This document shows positions 1 to 9,162 of a DNA stretch of 35,976 nt, in pieces. The notes under the pieces were generated by a model. The model had not been told where the DNA came from, did no database searches, and was given only the letters and a program-made list of their open reading frames with translations. The DNA is taken from positions 1 through 35,976 of the forward strand of contig CAKQON010000013.1 in the NCBI GenBank assembly GCA_934255515.1. Reading direction: 5' to 3'. The first letter of the stretch is position 1; every line of letters starts with the position of its first letter. Both the position numbers and the translations under genes were made by a program. Source of the stretch: an uncultured Sutterella sp. (lineage in GTDB: Bacteria > Pseudomonadota > Gammaproteobacteria > Burkholderiales > Burkholderiaceae_F).

Positions 1-603
1 GATTCGGGAAACTCAGTTATGGGATGGAGCTACTTCCCTATAGGTATCGTTTGCCCGGTAATTTCCGAAGAGCCAAATTTTTTAGGGGAATTGTGACTTC
101 CTGCACGGCTTTCATGATGCGCTCCATTCTCGGAACACATTGTACACTAGGCTTATGAAGTCATATATATTATTTTATTACTTTTCCTTAATCGGATCGC
201 AACCGACATCGGGCCGCATCCTCCGCACAGCCTCGTTCGATGCTTTGGCATACGGAGAGACACGCATCTCCCACAAAAAAGCCCGCAGAGGCGACTGGAG
301 GGGGATAAATGTTGCGCCCTCTGCGGGAAAGGCAGTGAAGTCGGAGGAGAATGCACCTCTCGGGCCGGGAACCGGAATCCTCGCGGGAGGAGGCTCGAGA
401 ATCGCGAGGGGCTCGCTTGAACCTAGGGGGACAGGCGGCCGCTACGACTATGTCACCGCTCACTTTTGATTCTATTCGTAGTAATTCTGTTTTCCTTGAA
501 AATCTTTTGATAAAAGCACCCTGGAAGCTCCGCTTTGATTGTTTCTTGCGTTCGGGCAAGCTCCCCGCATTCCCTGAGTGTTTCTCCTCTTGCTTGCCGC
601 TCC
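1..603. other. Gene-free stretch at the left edge
   Basis: I find no convincing protein gene here; the short open frames overlap each other on both strands and lack ribosome binding sites and recognisable products. Positions about 160-190 are AT-rich, while 280-460 are GC-rich and full of inverted repeats. The main recognisable element is the minus-strand terminator near 276-327. I looked for tRNA, tmRNA, SRP RNA and RNase P RNA signatures and saw none that hold up. The region may hold the 3' end of the flavoprotein/HAD transcript or a small structured RNA. Confidence 0.6.
274..327 (-). terminator. Strong intrinsic terminator, minus strand
   Basis: On the minus strand the arm CCCGCAGAG (319-327) pairs with CTCTGCGGG (282-290). 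GCG/CGC pairs extend the stem inward around a one-base bulge, and a run of six T residues follows (275-280 read in reverse). The upstream minus-strand gene stops at 604, so this either ends that operon about 280 bases downstream or ends an independent small RNA. Confidence 0.75.
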
Positions 604-1344
604 TCACCTGTGTACCAAATCCGACTCTTCCTCAATTGCCTTCAGAATGTCCTGATGGCTTGCGAAGTAAGCGAGCGCATTCTTGCGAAGAAGATCCGCC
701 GCCGTCTCCGAGTGGCGCTCCGCAATCACGACGGAATCAATGCCCGCAGCCTTTGCGCCCAGAATGCCCGGGAGCGCATCCTCCACCATGAGGCATTCTT
801 CGGGGCGGGCGGAAAAGTGGTCGAGGATTTTCAGAAACGCTTCCGGATCAGGCTTCACGTGCGCCACGTCGTCGCGCGTGATGATGAGATCGAAATAGTC
901 GGAGAAAGGTGCGGCGGCCCGGAGCTTCTGATTGTCCTTTGAATAGGTGTCGATGTTTCTGCGGCGCGTGGTGGTGGCGATGGCGAGGGTCTTCCCGGCG
1001 CGCTTCAGATCCTTCAGCACCTCCGGCGCCCCGGGGCGATAGTCGACGCGCGTCCGGAGAAACTCCTGAGCGAGCTCGTAGCGCTGGCGGTGGATTTCCT
1101 CGGGCGTCCCGGGAAGTCCAAACATGGCCTTCATGTCCGCCATGTACTTGAGGTACGCATCCGACCCTTCGCCGTACTTCTTCATGGCGCTCATTCTGAG
1201 GTGTCCGGCCTCGTCCTCGGAAATCTGCACCCGACCGTCAGTGAGGCGCTTCAGAAGCTCCTGGTCGACCTGGCTCCAGACGCCGAGGGAGTCGATAAGC
1301 GTGCCGTCAAGGTCGAAAATGATGATGCGTCGATCGAGAAACAT
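604..1344 (-). CDS. HAD-superfamily hydrolase (phosphatase/phosphomutase type)
   Basis: This 246-residue protein of the haloacid dehalogenase superfamily probably hydrolyses a phosphate ester in the cytoplasm. Motif I is FDLDGTLIDS, with the nucleophile Asp11 and acid/base Asp13. A helical cap follows (about 20-95). Motif II is in IATTTRR, the motif III lysine is in VKPDPEAF, and motif IV is in VEDALPGILGAKAAG. This layout is typical of subfamily IA enzymes such as phosphoglycolate phosphatase or beta-phosphoglucomutase, and the substrate cannot be told from sequence. I chose the ATG at 1344 because motif I then lies near the N-terminus as in the family; an upstream in-frame extension would be low-complexity. 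No clear ribosome binding site is visible. The gene follows the flavoprotein gene by 34 bases and probably shares its transcript. Confidence 0.85.
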   Translation of the reverse strand: MFLDRRIIIFDLDGTLIDSLGVWSQVDQELLKRLTDGRVQISEDEAGHLRMSAMKKYGEGSDAYLKYMADMKAMFGLPGTPEEIHRQRYELAQEFLRTRVDYRPGAPEVLKDLKRAGKTLAIATTTRRRNIDTYSKDNQKLRAAAPFSDYFDLIITRDDVAHVKPDPEAFLKILDHFSARPEECLMVEDALPGILGAKAAGIDSVVIAERHSETAADLLRKNALAYFASHQDILKAIEEESDLVHR

Positions 1345-1378
1345 GTTTGAACTAGGAAGGGAAAAAGAAGTAGGAGGA

Positions 1379-2851
1379 TCAGAGAGGCTTCGCCTGGTCC
1401 CGAAGCGCATGAAGAGCGGCATTCTTCCCGGCAATGCGCCCGAAGACGAAGGCGTCGAGAAGGCCGCTTCCGCCCAAGCGGAATTTGCCGTGAAGGCCCC
1501 CCGTGGTTTCGCCGGCCGCATAGAGCCCAGGAATCGCCTCGGATGAAAATTCGCTCCCCTTTCTCACGCGGGCATCGGGGAGAACGGCAATCCCGCCGCA
1601 GGTGTAGTGCACTTCAAAGCGTTCGCGGCCGAAGTAATACGGGGGCTTTGAGAGATCCTGCAGGAACCGCGTGCGGCCGAATTCCGGATCCATATCGTTC
1701 CTTGCCGCTTCGTTGTAGAGTCTGAAGGTGCGTTCGAGGCGCTTTAAAGGAACGCCCATTTTGCGGGCGAGCTCTTCGAGCGTTTCCGCGCTGTCGGCGA
1801 GACCCTGCTGCATCTTTGTCGCAAAGGTTGCGCCCTTCACGCTTCTGCTGTCGGTAACGACCCAAAATTCGGTAGCGCCGGTTGCGATCAGATCGGAAAA
1901 CACCGTATCCCAGGCAGCCGTTTCGTCGGTGAAGCGCATGCCGTCCGTCGTGAGGAAGATTTCCGCACCGGGATAGTCGAGCATGCGCCCGCCCCAGAAA
2001 GGAATGGCAAGAACGTATTCCATGCCGGTGACCGCGCCTCCCGCGGAGAGCGTCATCCGGATGCCGTCCCCCGTTGCCGGATCCTCATTCATGCGGCCCG
2101 GACTGTAGGTAGTGCCGAGATCAACCGGAATATCGGGCGCCCAGATGGAGCGCAGGGACAGATTGGCGCCGAACCCGCCGGTGGCGAGCACAACTCCGAG
2201 TGCGGAAAGCGTCTCATTTTTTCCGTCGGGAGTCTGCACAACGAGTCCCGCAACCCGGCCCGCGGCATCGAGCGCAATGCTTTGAGCGCTCGTGCGGTAG
2301 CGAATCTCAACCCCAAGCGCCCGGGCGCGGGCAAGAAGCCTCTGCGTATAAGCGAGCCCGCTTCTCGCGCGCGTGGTTTTGTGCGCCCGGGGGAATACCC
2401 CGGAATAGGCTTCATAAAGCTTCGGGTCGAACTCCACCCCGATCGACTTGAGCCACGCGATGACGCCGGGGCTCTCCTTCACCATGCGTTCGATGAGCTC
2501 TGGATTTCCGATTCCGCCCCCGCCTTCAAACGTATCGCGGAAGAACTGCTCGGCCGAGTCCGTTCTCCCCATGCGCCTCTGACCTTCCGGGTCAAGGGCA
2601 TTAAGCATCCCGGAACTCACGAGCATGTGGCCGCCCGCCAGCGCCATTTTTTCAATGAGAAGCACCTTCCTCGCGCCTGCTTCCCTTGCGGCAATTGCCG
2701 CGGCGAAGCCTGCGGCGCCGGCACCGACAGCAATCACGTCCCAGGATTGTTCCGCGGGAATGGATTCCGCCCGGAGCATCTTCGGGCAAAGTCCGGAGAG
2801 CGCGAGGAAGCCTAATCCCTGAAGCGCGGATCTGCGGCGCAAATAAGCCAT
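1379..2851 (-). CDS. Tat-exported FAD-dependent reductase/dehydrogenase, fumarate reductase flavoprotein fold
   Basis: This 490-residue flavoprotein has a twin-arginine type signal (YLRRRSALQGL, then a hydrophobic stretch ending near ...KMLRAES), so it should be exported folded to the periplasm. The Rossmann FAD motif is at about 42-48 (VGAGAAG), followed by LIEKMALAGGHM. The fold matches the flavin subunit of soluble periplasmic fumarate reductases (FccA type). Two substrate-binding residues of that family appear conserved: His415 in HYTCGG and Arg458 in KFRLGGSG. By eye, the catalytic arginine position holds Trp314 and an upstream His position holds Ile283, so the substrate is probably not fumarate. 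There is no haem-binding CXXCH and no FMN-binding domain, so the electron donor must be encoded elsewhere. The start ATG lies one base after the response-regulator stop (TGAGATG), which implies translational coupling to the two-component genes. Confidence 0.85.
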   Translation of the reverse strand: MAYLRRRSALQGLGFLALSGLCPKMLRAESIPAEQSWDVIAVGAGAAGFAAAIAAREAGARKVLLIEKMALAGGHMLVSSGMLNALDPEGQRRMGRTDSAEQFFRDTFEGGGGIGNPELIERMVKESPGVIAWLKSIGVEFDPKLYEAYSGVFPRAHKTTRARSGLAYTQRLLARARALGVEIRYRTSAQSIALDAAGRVAGLVVQTPDGKNETLSALGVVLATGGFGANLSLRSIWAPDIPVDLGTTYSPGRMNEDPATGDGIRMTLSAGGAVTGMEYVLAIPFWGGRMLDYPGAEIFLTTDGMRFTDETAAWDTVFSDLIATGATEFWVVTDSRSVKGATFATKMQQGLADSAETLEELARKMGVPLKRLERTFRLYNEAARNDMDPEFGRTRFLQDLSKPPYYFGRERFEVHYTCGGIAVLPDARVRKGSEFSSEAIPGLYAAGETTGGLHGKFRLGGSGLLDAFVFGRIAGKNAALHALRDQAKPL

Positions 2852-2852
2852 C

Positions 2853-3485
2853 TCAACGGCCTCCGTCAGGAAGGAGTCCGGCAGACTCAAGGGCCTTGGC
2901 CATCGCAACCGCTGAACGGACGCCGAGCTTCTTTGCAGCATTGCCGCGATGGAGCTTCACGGTGGGAAGCGAAATCCCGAGCTTGTCTCCGATCTGCTTG
3001 TTGAGAAGCCCCAGGGCGACGAGGCGCGCCACTTCGAGTTCGCGATCAGTAAGCGTCGCCGCTTTTTCGGCAAGATCCGCCTGACCCGCGTCGGCCGCGA
3101 GGTCTTCAAAACTCTTCTTCACCGCTTTTTCAACGGAGGCAATCAGCACGTCCGGAGCCGCGGGCTTCACGAGGAAATCCATGGCGCCCCGGTGCACGGC
3201 CTGCATTGCCATCGGGATGTCGCCGTGCGCAGATAGAAAGATCACGGGAAGGAGGCTTCCGCGTTCAACGAGCTCCGCCTGAAGCTCCATCCCGGTCATG
3301 CCAGGCATGCGGTGGTCAAGAAGGAGGCAGCCCGGCTTTCTCGGATCATCCATCTCGAGAAAGGACTGCGCGCTCTGATAGGTCATCACCTCAAAGCCTC
3401 CCATGCGAAGCAGAAAGGCGAGGCTCTTCAATTGTTCCGCATCGTCGTCGACGATCCGAACGAGGGCATCCTTATTCTCAGTCAT
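2853..3485 (-). CDS. Response regulator, FixJ/TtrR type, with LuxR-like DNA-binding domain
   Basis: This 210-residue protein has an N-terminal receiver domain: acidic pocket Asp13-Asp15, phospho-acceptor Asp57 in LLLDHRMPGMTG, Ser85 in FLSAHGD, and Lys107 in FLVKPAA. A C-terminal helix-turn-helix of the LuxR/NarL kind spans about 140-200 (LTDRELEVARLVALG, then GISLPTVKLHRGNAAKKLGV). This is the architecture of FixJ, DctR and TtrR regulators. The start ATG at 3485 overlaps the kinase stop (ATGACTGA), and a GGAGAA ribosome binding site precedes it inside the kinase gene. It is therefore translated with the sensor kinase next to it, and most likely activates the coupled flavoprotein gene. The target promoter is inferred, not seen. 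Confidence 0.92.
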   Translation of the reverse strand: MTENKDALVRIVDDDAEQLKSLAFLLRMGGFEVMTYQSAQSFLEMDDPRKPGCLLLDHRMPGMTGMELQAELVERGSLLPVIFLSAHGDIPMAMQAVHRGAMDFLVKPAAPDVLIASVEKAVKKSFEDLAADAGQADLAEKAATLTDRELEVARLVALGLLNKQIGDKLGISLPTVKLHRGNAAKKLGVRSAVAMAKALESAGLLPDGGR

Positions 3486-5448
3486 CACTATTCTCCTTTC
3501 GGGCGTCAGGGTCCTCAGCCTCATCCAGAGCTTCAATCACTGCTTCGGCGCAGATGCCTTCATGCGGAAGCTGATAAAAGCGAAGCACCCCGCCATGGCG
3601 GTCGGCAATGCCTCTGCAGATGGAGAGGCCTATGCCTAACCCCTCCTGTTTCACGGAGTCGCCGTAGCCGGTAAGGCGCGCGAAGCCTTCTTCGGAAAGC
3701 TTCGGCCCGTTGTCGGTCACATGGAGCACAAAGTTCTTTTCCTCTCTCGCGAGCGACACACTCACGAATCCGTCCGGGCGCACGCTTGCCGCATGGGCGG
3801 CATTGCGGATCAGGTTGAGGACGAGGAGTTCAAGTTCAAGTGAGTCGCCCAGCACCATCGCCGCCCGGTCGTCCGCCGGATCCGCAGCCAGGTAGCTGCC
3901 CGGCGCCGTAAGAATCGGAACGCGCCTTGCGTCGTGACGCTCGACAATCAGAATCGCTCGGCGAATGACTGCCGTCCAGTCGCAGGGCTTCAGTGGCTCG
4001 GTGCTCTGCCTCGCGTAGCCGCGCACGCGGTTGACGATCGCCGTGATCCGGCCCGTTTCCTCCGCCATGGCGCTCAAAGCCTCTTCGGAGAGCGCCTTGT
4101 CGGCGGGCACCGCGCTCCTCCTAGAATTCCAGATTCTGAGGCCCCCGATGTAGTTCGAGAGGGACGACAAGGGTTGCTTCAGTTCATGCGCAAACATGGT
4201 GCTCATCAGGGAGAGCAGTGCCACGCGCTCGATTGCGGAAAGCCGCTCGCGCGACACTCTCGCCTCTTCCTCCATGCGGTTCTTTTCCGCGAGCGCTGCC
4301 TCGAGGTCCCGCGTTCTGACACGCACGAGGTAGCGAGAGCGCACCGCATGAAAAGCGACAAAGAGGAAGACCGCGAGCACCATAAGAAGAAGTTCGCTGT
4401 GGCGCTTTGCAAAGCCGATAACCGTCTGCTCGTCAAGATAGGCATAGGGCCCGTAGTGCAGCGCCTGCATGAGGCTTCGCACCTGAGACAAATCCACGCG
4501 CGTGCCCCAGCGCCAGCCTTCCTGGTCGGGCATGCTGAAGGCCACGGCGGCCACTCTTCTCACGGCGCCGCTCTCGGCTGCGGGGAGGTATCCCACCGTC
4601 CAGTCGGGGAGCACGGGCGTGCTCGAGCGGCAGGAGCCCGGAGTCCCGGAGAGGACGGCAGCCGGCCGGAAGGCATCCTTGTCGATGAAGCCCGTATCAA
4701 CGAGCGTCTCAAAGGTGCAGAGCGACACGAGACCTGCGTCGGCGCCGCCCGTTGCCACGGCGTTGAAGACTTCAGGAACGTCATGCGGACGCCAGACGGC
4801 AGAGGCGAAATAGCCTTTAAGATCGATTCCTTCGGAAACGAGGCGGCCGGCGAGCCACTGCCAGGGGCCGAAGGAGAGGCTGCTCTCCACTGCGATCCTC
4901 GCGTCCTTCAGGCTCGCAAGGCTTCCCAATTCCTTGCGTTTCGCGTCGACAATGAGGAGACCGCCAGCCGCCTGCGCGGCAGCGTCGCCGCCGAGAGACC
5001 GCTCTCTGACGGCCAACGGAATCGCGCCCGAGTCGTCAATCAGCGAAACCATGGAGCCCGCGGTGGAAATGACGAAGGGAATGCGCTCAGCCTTCACGGT
5101 CTGCGCGAAGCCGTGCGAGGGAATCCTGCGAACAATCACGCGGCGCTCCGGAAAAGCAATGCGAAGCGCCTCAGCAAGCGGCAGCACGATTCTTAAGTAC
5201 GCCTCGTTCTTTCCCGTTTCTTCAAAGGCAAAAACAAAGTCGCCCGGGCGCACTTCCTCCTGGATCGTCTCGCGGGCATCGTCGTCAGACGCCAGATCCC
5301 GATACATCATGCTTCTCACGTCGGCGAGATTGAAGGACGCCCCCGAAAGCGCATCCGTCGGCGCAGGATCAGCCTCGACGGACACCAGGGGGAAACCCCC
5401 AAGTGCCAGCGCGAGGAGAAAAGTCAGTTGGGGAAAAGAAAATTTCAT
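3478..5448 (-). CDS. Membrane sensor histidine kinase with periplasmic PhnD-like binding domain (TtrS-like)
   Basis: This 656-residue inner-membrane sensor begins with a signal-like hydrophobic segment (about 6-25). A periplasmic domain (about 30-335) resembles solute-binding proteins of the PhnD/phosphonate type, as in the tetrathionate sensor TtrS. A single transmembrane helix lies near 350-370 (LLLMVLAVFLFVAFHAV). A short coiled linker precedes the dimerisation domain with the H-box FAHELKQPLSSL (His near 421). The catalytic ATPase shows the N-box LNLIRNAAHAA, the G1 box VTDNGPK and the G2 box GLGIGLSICRGIADRHGG. It should autophosphorylate on ligand binding and pass the phosphate to the overlapping response regulator. 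The ligand is unknown; its likely identity is the substrate of the neighbouring exported flavoprotein (inference). No strong ribosome binding site is seen at the start. Confidence 0.88.
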   Translation of the reverse strand: MKFSFPQLTFLLALALGGFPLVSVEADPAPTDALSGASFNLADVRSMMYRDLASDDDARETIQEEVRPGDFVFAFEETGKNEAYLRIVLPLAEALRIAFPERRVIVRRIPSHGFAQTVKAERIPFVISTAGSMVSLIDDSGAIPLAVRERSLGGDAAAQAAGGLLIVDAKRKELGSLASLKDARIAVESSLSFGPWQWLAGRLVSEGIDLKGYFASAVWRPHDVPEVFNAVATGGADAGLVSLCTFETLVDTGFIDKDAFRPAAVLSGTPGSCRSSTPVLPDWTVGYLPAAESGAVRRVAAVAFSMPDQEGWRWGTRVDLSQVRSLMQALHYGPYAYLDEQTVIGFAKRHSELLLMVLAVFLFVAFHAVRSRYLVRVRTRDLEAALAEKNRMEEEARVSRERLSAIERVALLSLMSTMFAHELKQPLSSLSNYIGGLRIWNSRRSAVPADKALSEEALSAMAEETGRITAIVNRVRGYARQSTEPLKPCDWTAVIRRAILIVERHDARRVPILTAPGSYLAADPADDRAAMVLGDSLELELLVLNLIRNAAHAASVRPDGFVSVSLAREEKNFVLHVTDNGPKLSEEGFARLTGYGDSVKQEGLGIGLSICRGIADRHGGVLRFYQLPHEGICAEAVIEALDEAEDPDARKENSDD

Positions 5449-5500
5449 TACGCTTAATGGGACGAAGCGTGCGGCCGGCCTAAATGAGGCATTCCGAAGA

Positions 5501-5564
5501 AAAAAGCTTAGCAGAGTTGTTCTGCGGGAAGAGCGGCGCTGGAAGCGCTTTCCGGCGCGCCGCT
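5501..5564 (-). terminator. Probable terminator after def
   Basis: On the minus strand, directly after the def stop, AGCGGCG and CGCCGCT (5558-5564 with 5532-5538) form a stem. A second short stem GCAGA/TCTGC (5521-5525 with 5511-5515) follows and is succeeded by TAAGCTTTTTT. The second hairpin plus T-run looks like an intrinsic terminator separating def from the sensor-kinase operon. Confidence 0.55.
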
Positions 5565-6083
5565 TCAGCCTTTTTGTTTCGGGAAAAGCGCGTCCGTATA
5601 GCCGAAATTCGTCCAGTCGGTGACGCGCATGGGATAGAGGATGCCTTCGAGGTGATCGAACTCATGCTGCACGACGCTGGCATGAAAGCCCTCCGCCTCG
5701 CGTTCAATGCGCTCCCCCTCGAGCGAATAGCCCGTATAGCGGATGCGCTTCGCGCGCGTCACCAAGCCTTTGAGCCCGGGAAGCGAGAGGCAGCCTTCCC
5801 AGCCCTCTTCGGTTTCGTCGCCTAAAAGCTCAACCGTCGGATTGATGAGCACCGTCCTCGGCACGCCGGCACGTGCTCCTCCCGACCCCTCTTCGAGCCC
5901 GAAGCAGATCACCCGTTCGCTCACGCCGATCTGGGGCGCCGCGATCCCGATGCCTCCGTCTGCGGCCATGGTATCCCAGAGATCGGCGACGAGCGCACGG
6001 AGCCTGGGACTCCCGAAGTCCCTCACGGAAAGGGCGTGCTCGAGGAGTCTTGCGTCTCCCATTCGGAGAACTTCTCTCACCAT
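5565..6083 (-). CDS. def: Peptide deformylase
   Basis: This 172-residue metalloenzyme removes the formyl group from the initiator methionine of new proteins in the cytoplasm. All three family motifs are present: GIGIAAPQ at 44-51, EGCLS at 96-100 (metal-ligand cysteine at 98) and HEFDH at 140-144 (two metal-ligand histidines and the catalytic Glu141). The length matches the family (about 165-180). The gene follows the methylthioinosine phosphorylase gene with a 33-base gap, at the end of the zipA/ligA gene string, whereas in many bacteria def is paired with fmt. Nothing in the sequence suggests loss of activity; a second def copy elsewhere is possible. Confidence 0.95.
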   Translation of the reverse strand: MVREVLRMGDARLLEHALSVRDFGSPRLRALVADLWDTMAADGGIGIAAPQIGVSERVICFGLEEGSGGARAGVPRTVLINPTVELLGDETEEGWEGCLSLPGLKGLVTRAKRIRYTGYSLEGERIEREAEGFHASVVQHEFDHLEGILYPMRVTDWTNFGYTDALFPKQKG

Positions 6084-6116
6084 CTTCCGGGCGCCTCCAG
6101 CGAATCGAATCAGAGA

Positions 6117-6866
6117 TTATTCCGCGGCGTTCGCGCGAAGCGCCTCGCGCACCACATCCACCGCAGCGCGCACGCCCCGGTCGACGATTTCCCTCAGCGA
6201 CTCGAATTCAATCTTGCGGTGCGACTCTCTCAGACCCGCCGCTGAATTCACCGACACGCAAAGCGCCCCATAGGGGAGATCAAGCTCCCGGGCTAGCGCG
6301 CATTCGGGGTAGAGCGTCATGCCGATCACATTGGCGCCGTCCCGCTGGAAGCGGCGCACTTCGGCTGCGCTCTCAAGTCTCGGGCCCTGGGTCGTTGCGT
6401 AGACGCCGCCTTCGACGACGCCGTGTCCGCTCCTGCGGGCAGCGCGGATGAGCGCCTGGGACATCCCCTCGTCAAAGGGGTACGTGAAGTCGATATGCTT
6501 CACGCCGGCTTCCGGCGAATCGAAATACGTGTGTTCGCGCCCCCAGGTGTAGTCGAGGATCTGGTCGGGAACCATCAGGGTGCCCGCTGAAAGCGCCTCC
6601 CCGATGCCGCCCACGGTGCCGACGGCAATGATGCCCTTGGCGCCCGCGGCTTTGAGCGCCCAGATGTTGGCGCGGTAGGGAATCACGTGCGGCGCAAACT
6701 CATGCTTCACGCCGTGGCGTCTGAGGAATATGAGCGGCACGCCGCCGAGCTTTCCGATCACAAGGGGCGCTGCGGGCTTTCCCCACGGGGTTTCAATCTC
6801 AATTTCCTCGGCATCCGTGATGATGCCTTCTTCTTCAAATCCGGTTCCGCCGATGAGTGCGAGCAT
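6117..6866 (-). CDS. S-methyl-5'-thioinosine phosphorylase (MTAP/PNP family)
   Basis: This 249-residue nucleoside phosphorylase takes part in salvage of the polyamine by-product methylthioadenosine. It has the family phosphate-binding start GGTGF and the motifs RRHGVKHEFAPH and YRANIWALKAAGA. It also shows AVGTVGGIGEAL, LDYTWGREHTYF, GVYATTQGPRLES and IGMTLYPECALARELDLPY. The purine-site region reads VNSAAGL rather than the Asp-containing TDYDCW-like segment of adenosine-specific MTAP. As I remember the Pseudomonas enzyme, this matches the methylthioinosine-preferring type, which needs a separate methylthioadenosine deaminase. A good ribosome binding site (AAGGAAAAGC) precedes the ATG, which lies 15 bases after the ligA stop, so the two are probably co-transcribed. 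The inosine preference is an inference from motifs. Confidence 0.85.
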   Translation of the reverse strand: MLALIGGTGFEEEGIITDAEEIEIETPWGKPAAPLVIGKLGGVPLIFLRRHGVKHEFAPHVIPYRANIWALKAAGAKGIIAVGTVGGIGEALSAGTLMVPDQILDYTWGREHTYFDSPEAGVKHIDFTYPFDEGMSQALIRAARRSGHGVVEGGVYATTQGPRLESAAEVRRFQRDGANVIGMTLYPECALARELDLPYGALCVSVNSAAGLRESHRKIEFESLREIVDRGVRAAVDVVREALRANAAE

Positions 6867-6881
6867 GCTTTTCCTTCTCCA

Positions 6882-9110
<2,229 letters not shown>

Positions 9111-9111
9111 T

Positions 9112-9149
9112 TAAAAAAGAGCGCCCGGGGATTCTCTCCGCCGGACGCT
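9112..9149 (-). terminator. Intrinsic terminator between zipA and ligA
   Basis: On the minus strand AGCGTCCGG (9141-9149) pairs with CCGGGCGCT (9120-9128), nine pairs including one G-U. CTTTTTTAA follows immediately. It sits after the zipA stop and ends only about 17 bases before the ligA start codon, so it either limits read-through into ligA or acts as an attenuator. Confidence 0.7.
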
Positions 9150-9162
9150 TCGCAATCTTCAA

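Noticed and set aside
410..440. tRNA T-loop-like GGTTCAAG on the minus strand
   Set aside because: The flanking bases cannot form a T-stem, and no acceptor or anticodon arms are found.
205..460. 6S RNA on the plus strand
   Set aside because: Paired ends and a TTGAACC-like piece are suggestive, but the span is about 250 bases and includes a terminator-like hairpin that does not fit the 6S fold; kept only as a note within a finding.
140..791. Several short open frames at the left edge
   Set aside because: No ribosome binding sites, no recognisable products, mutually overlapping, and one runs into the HAD gene on the opposite strand.
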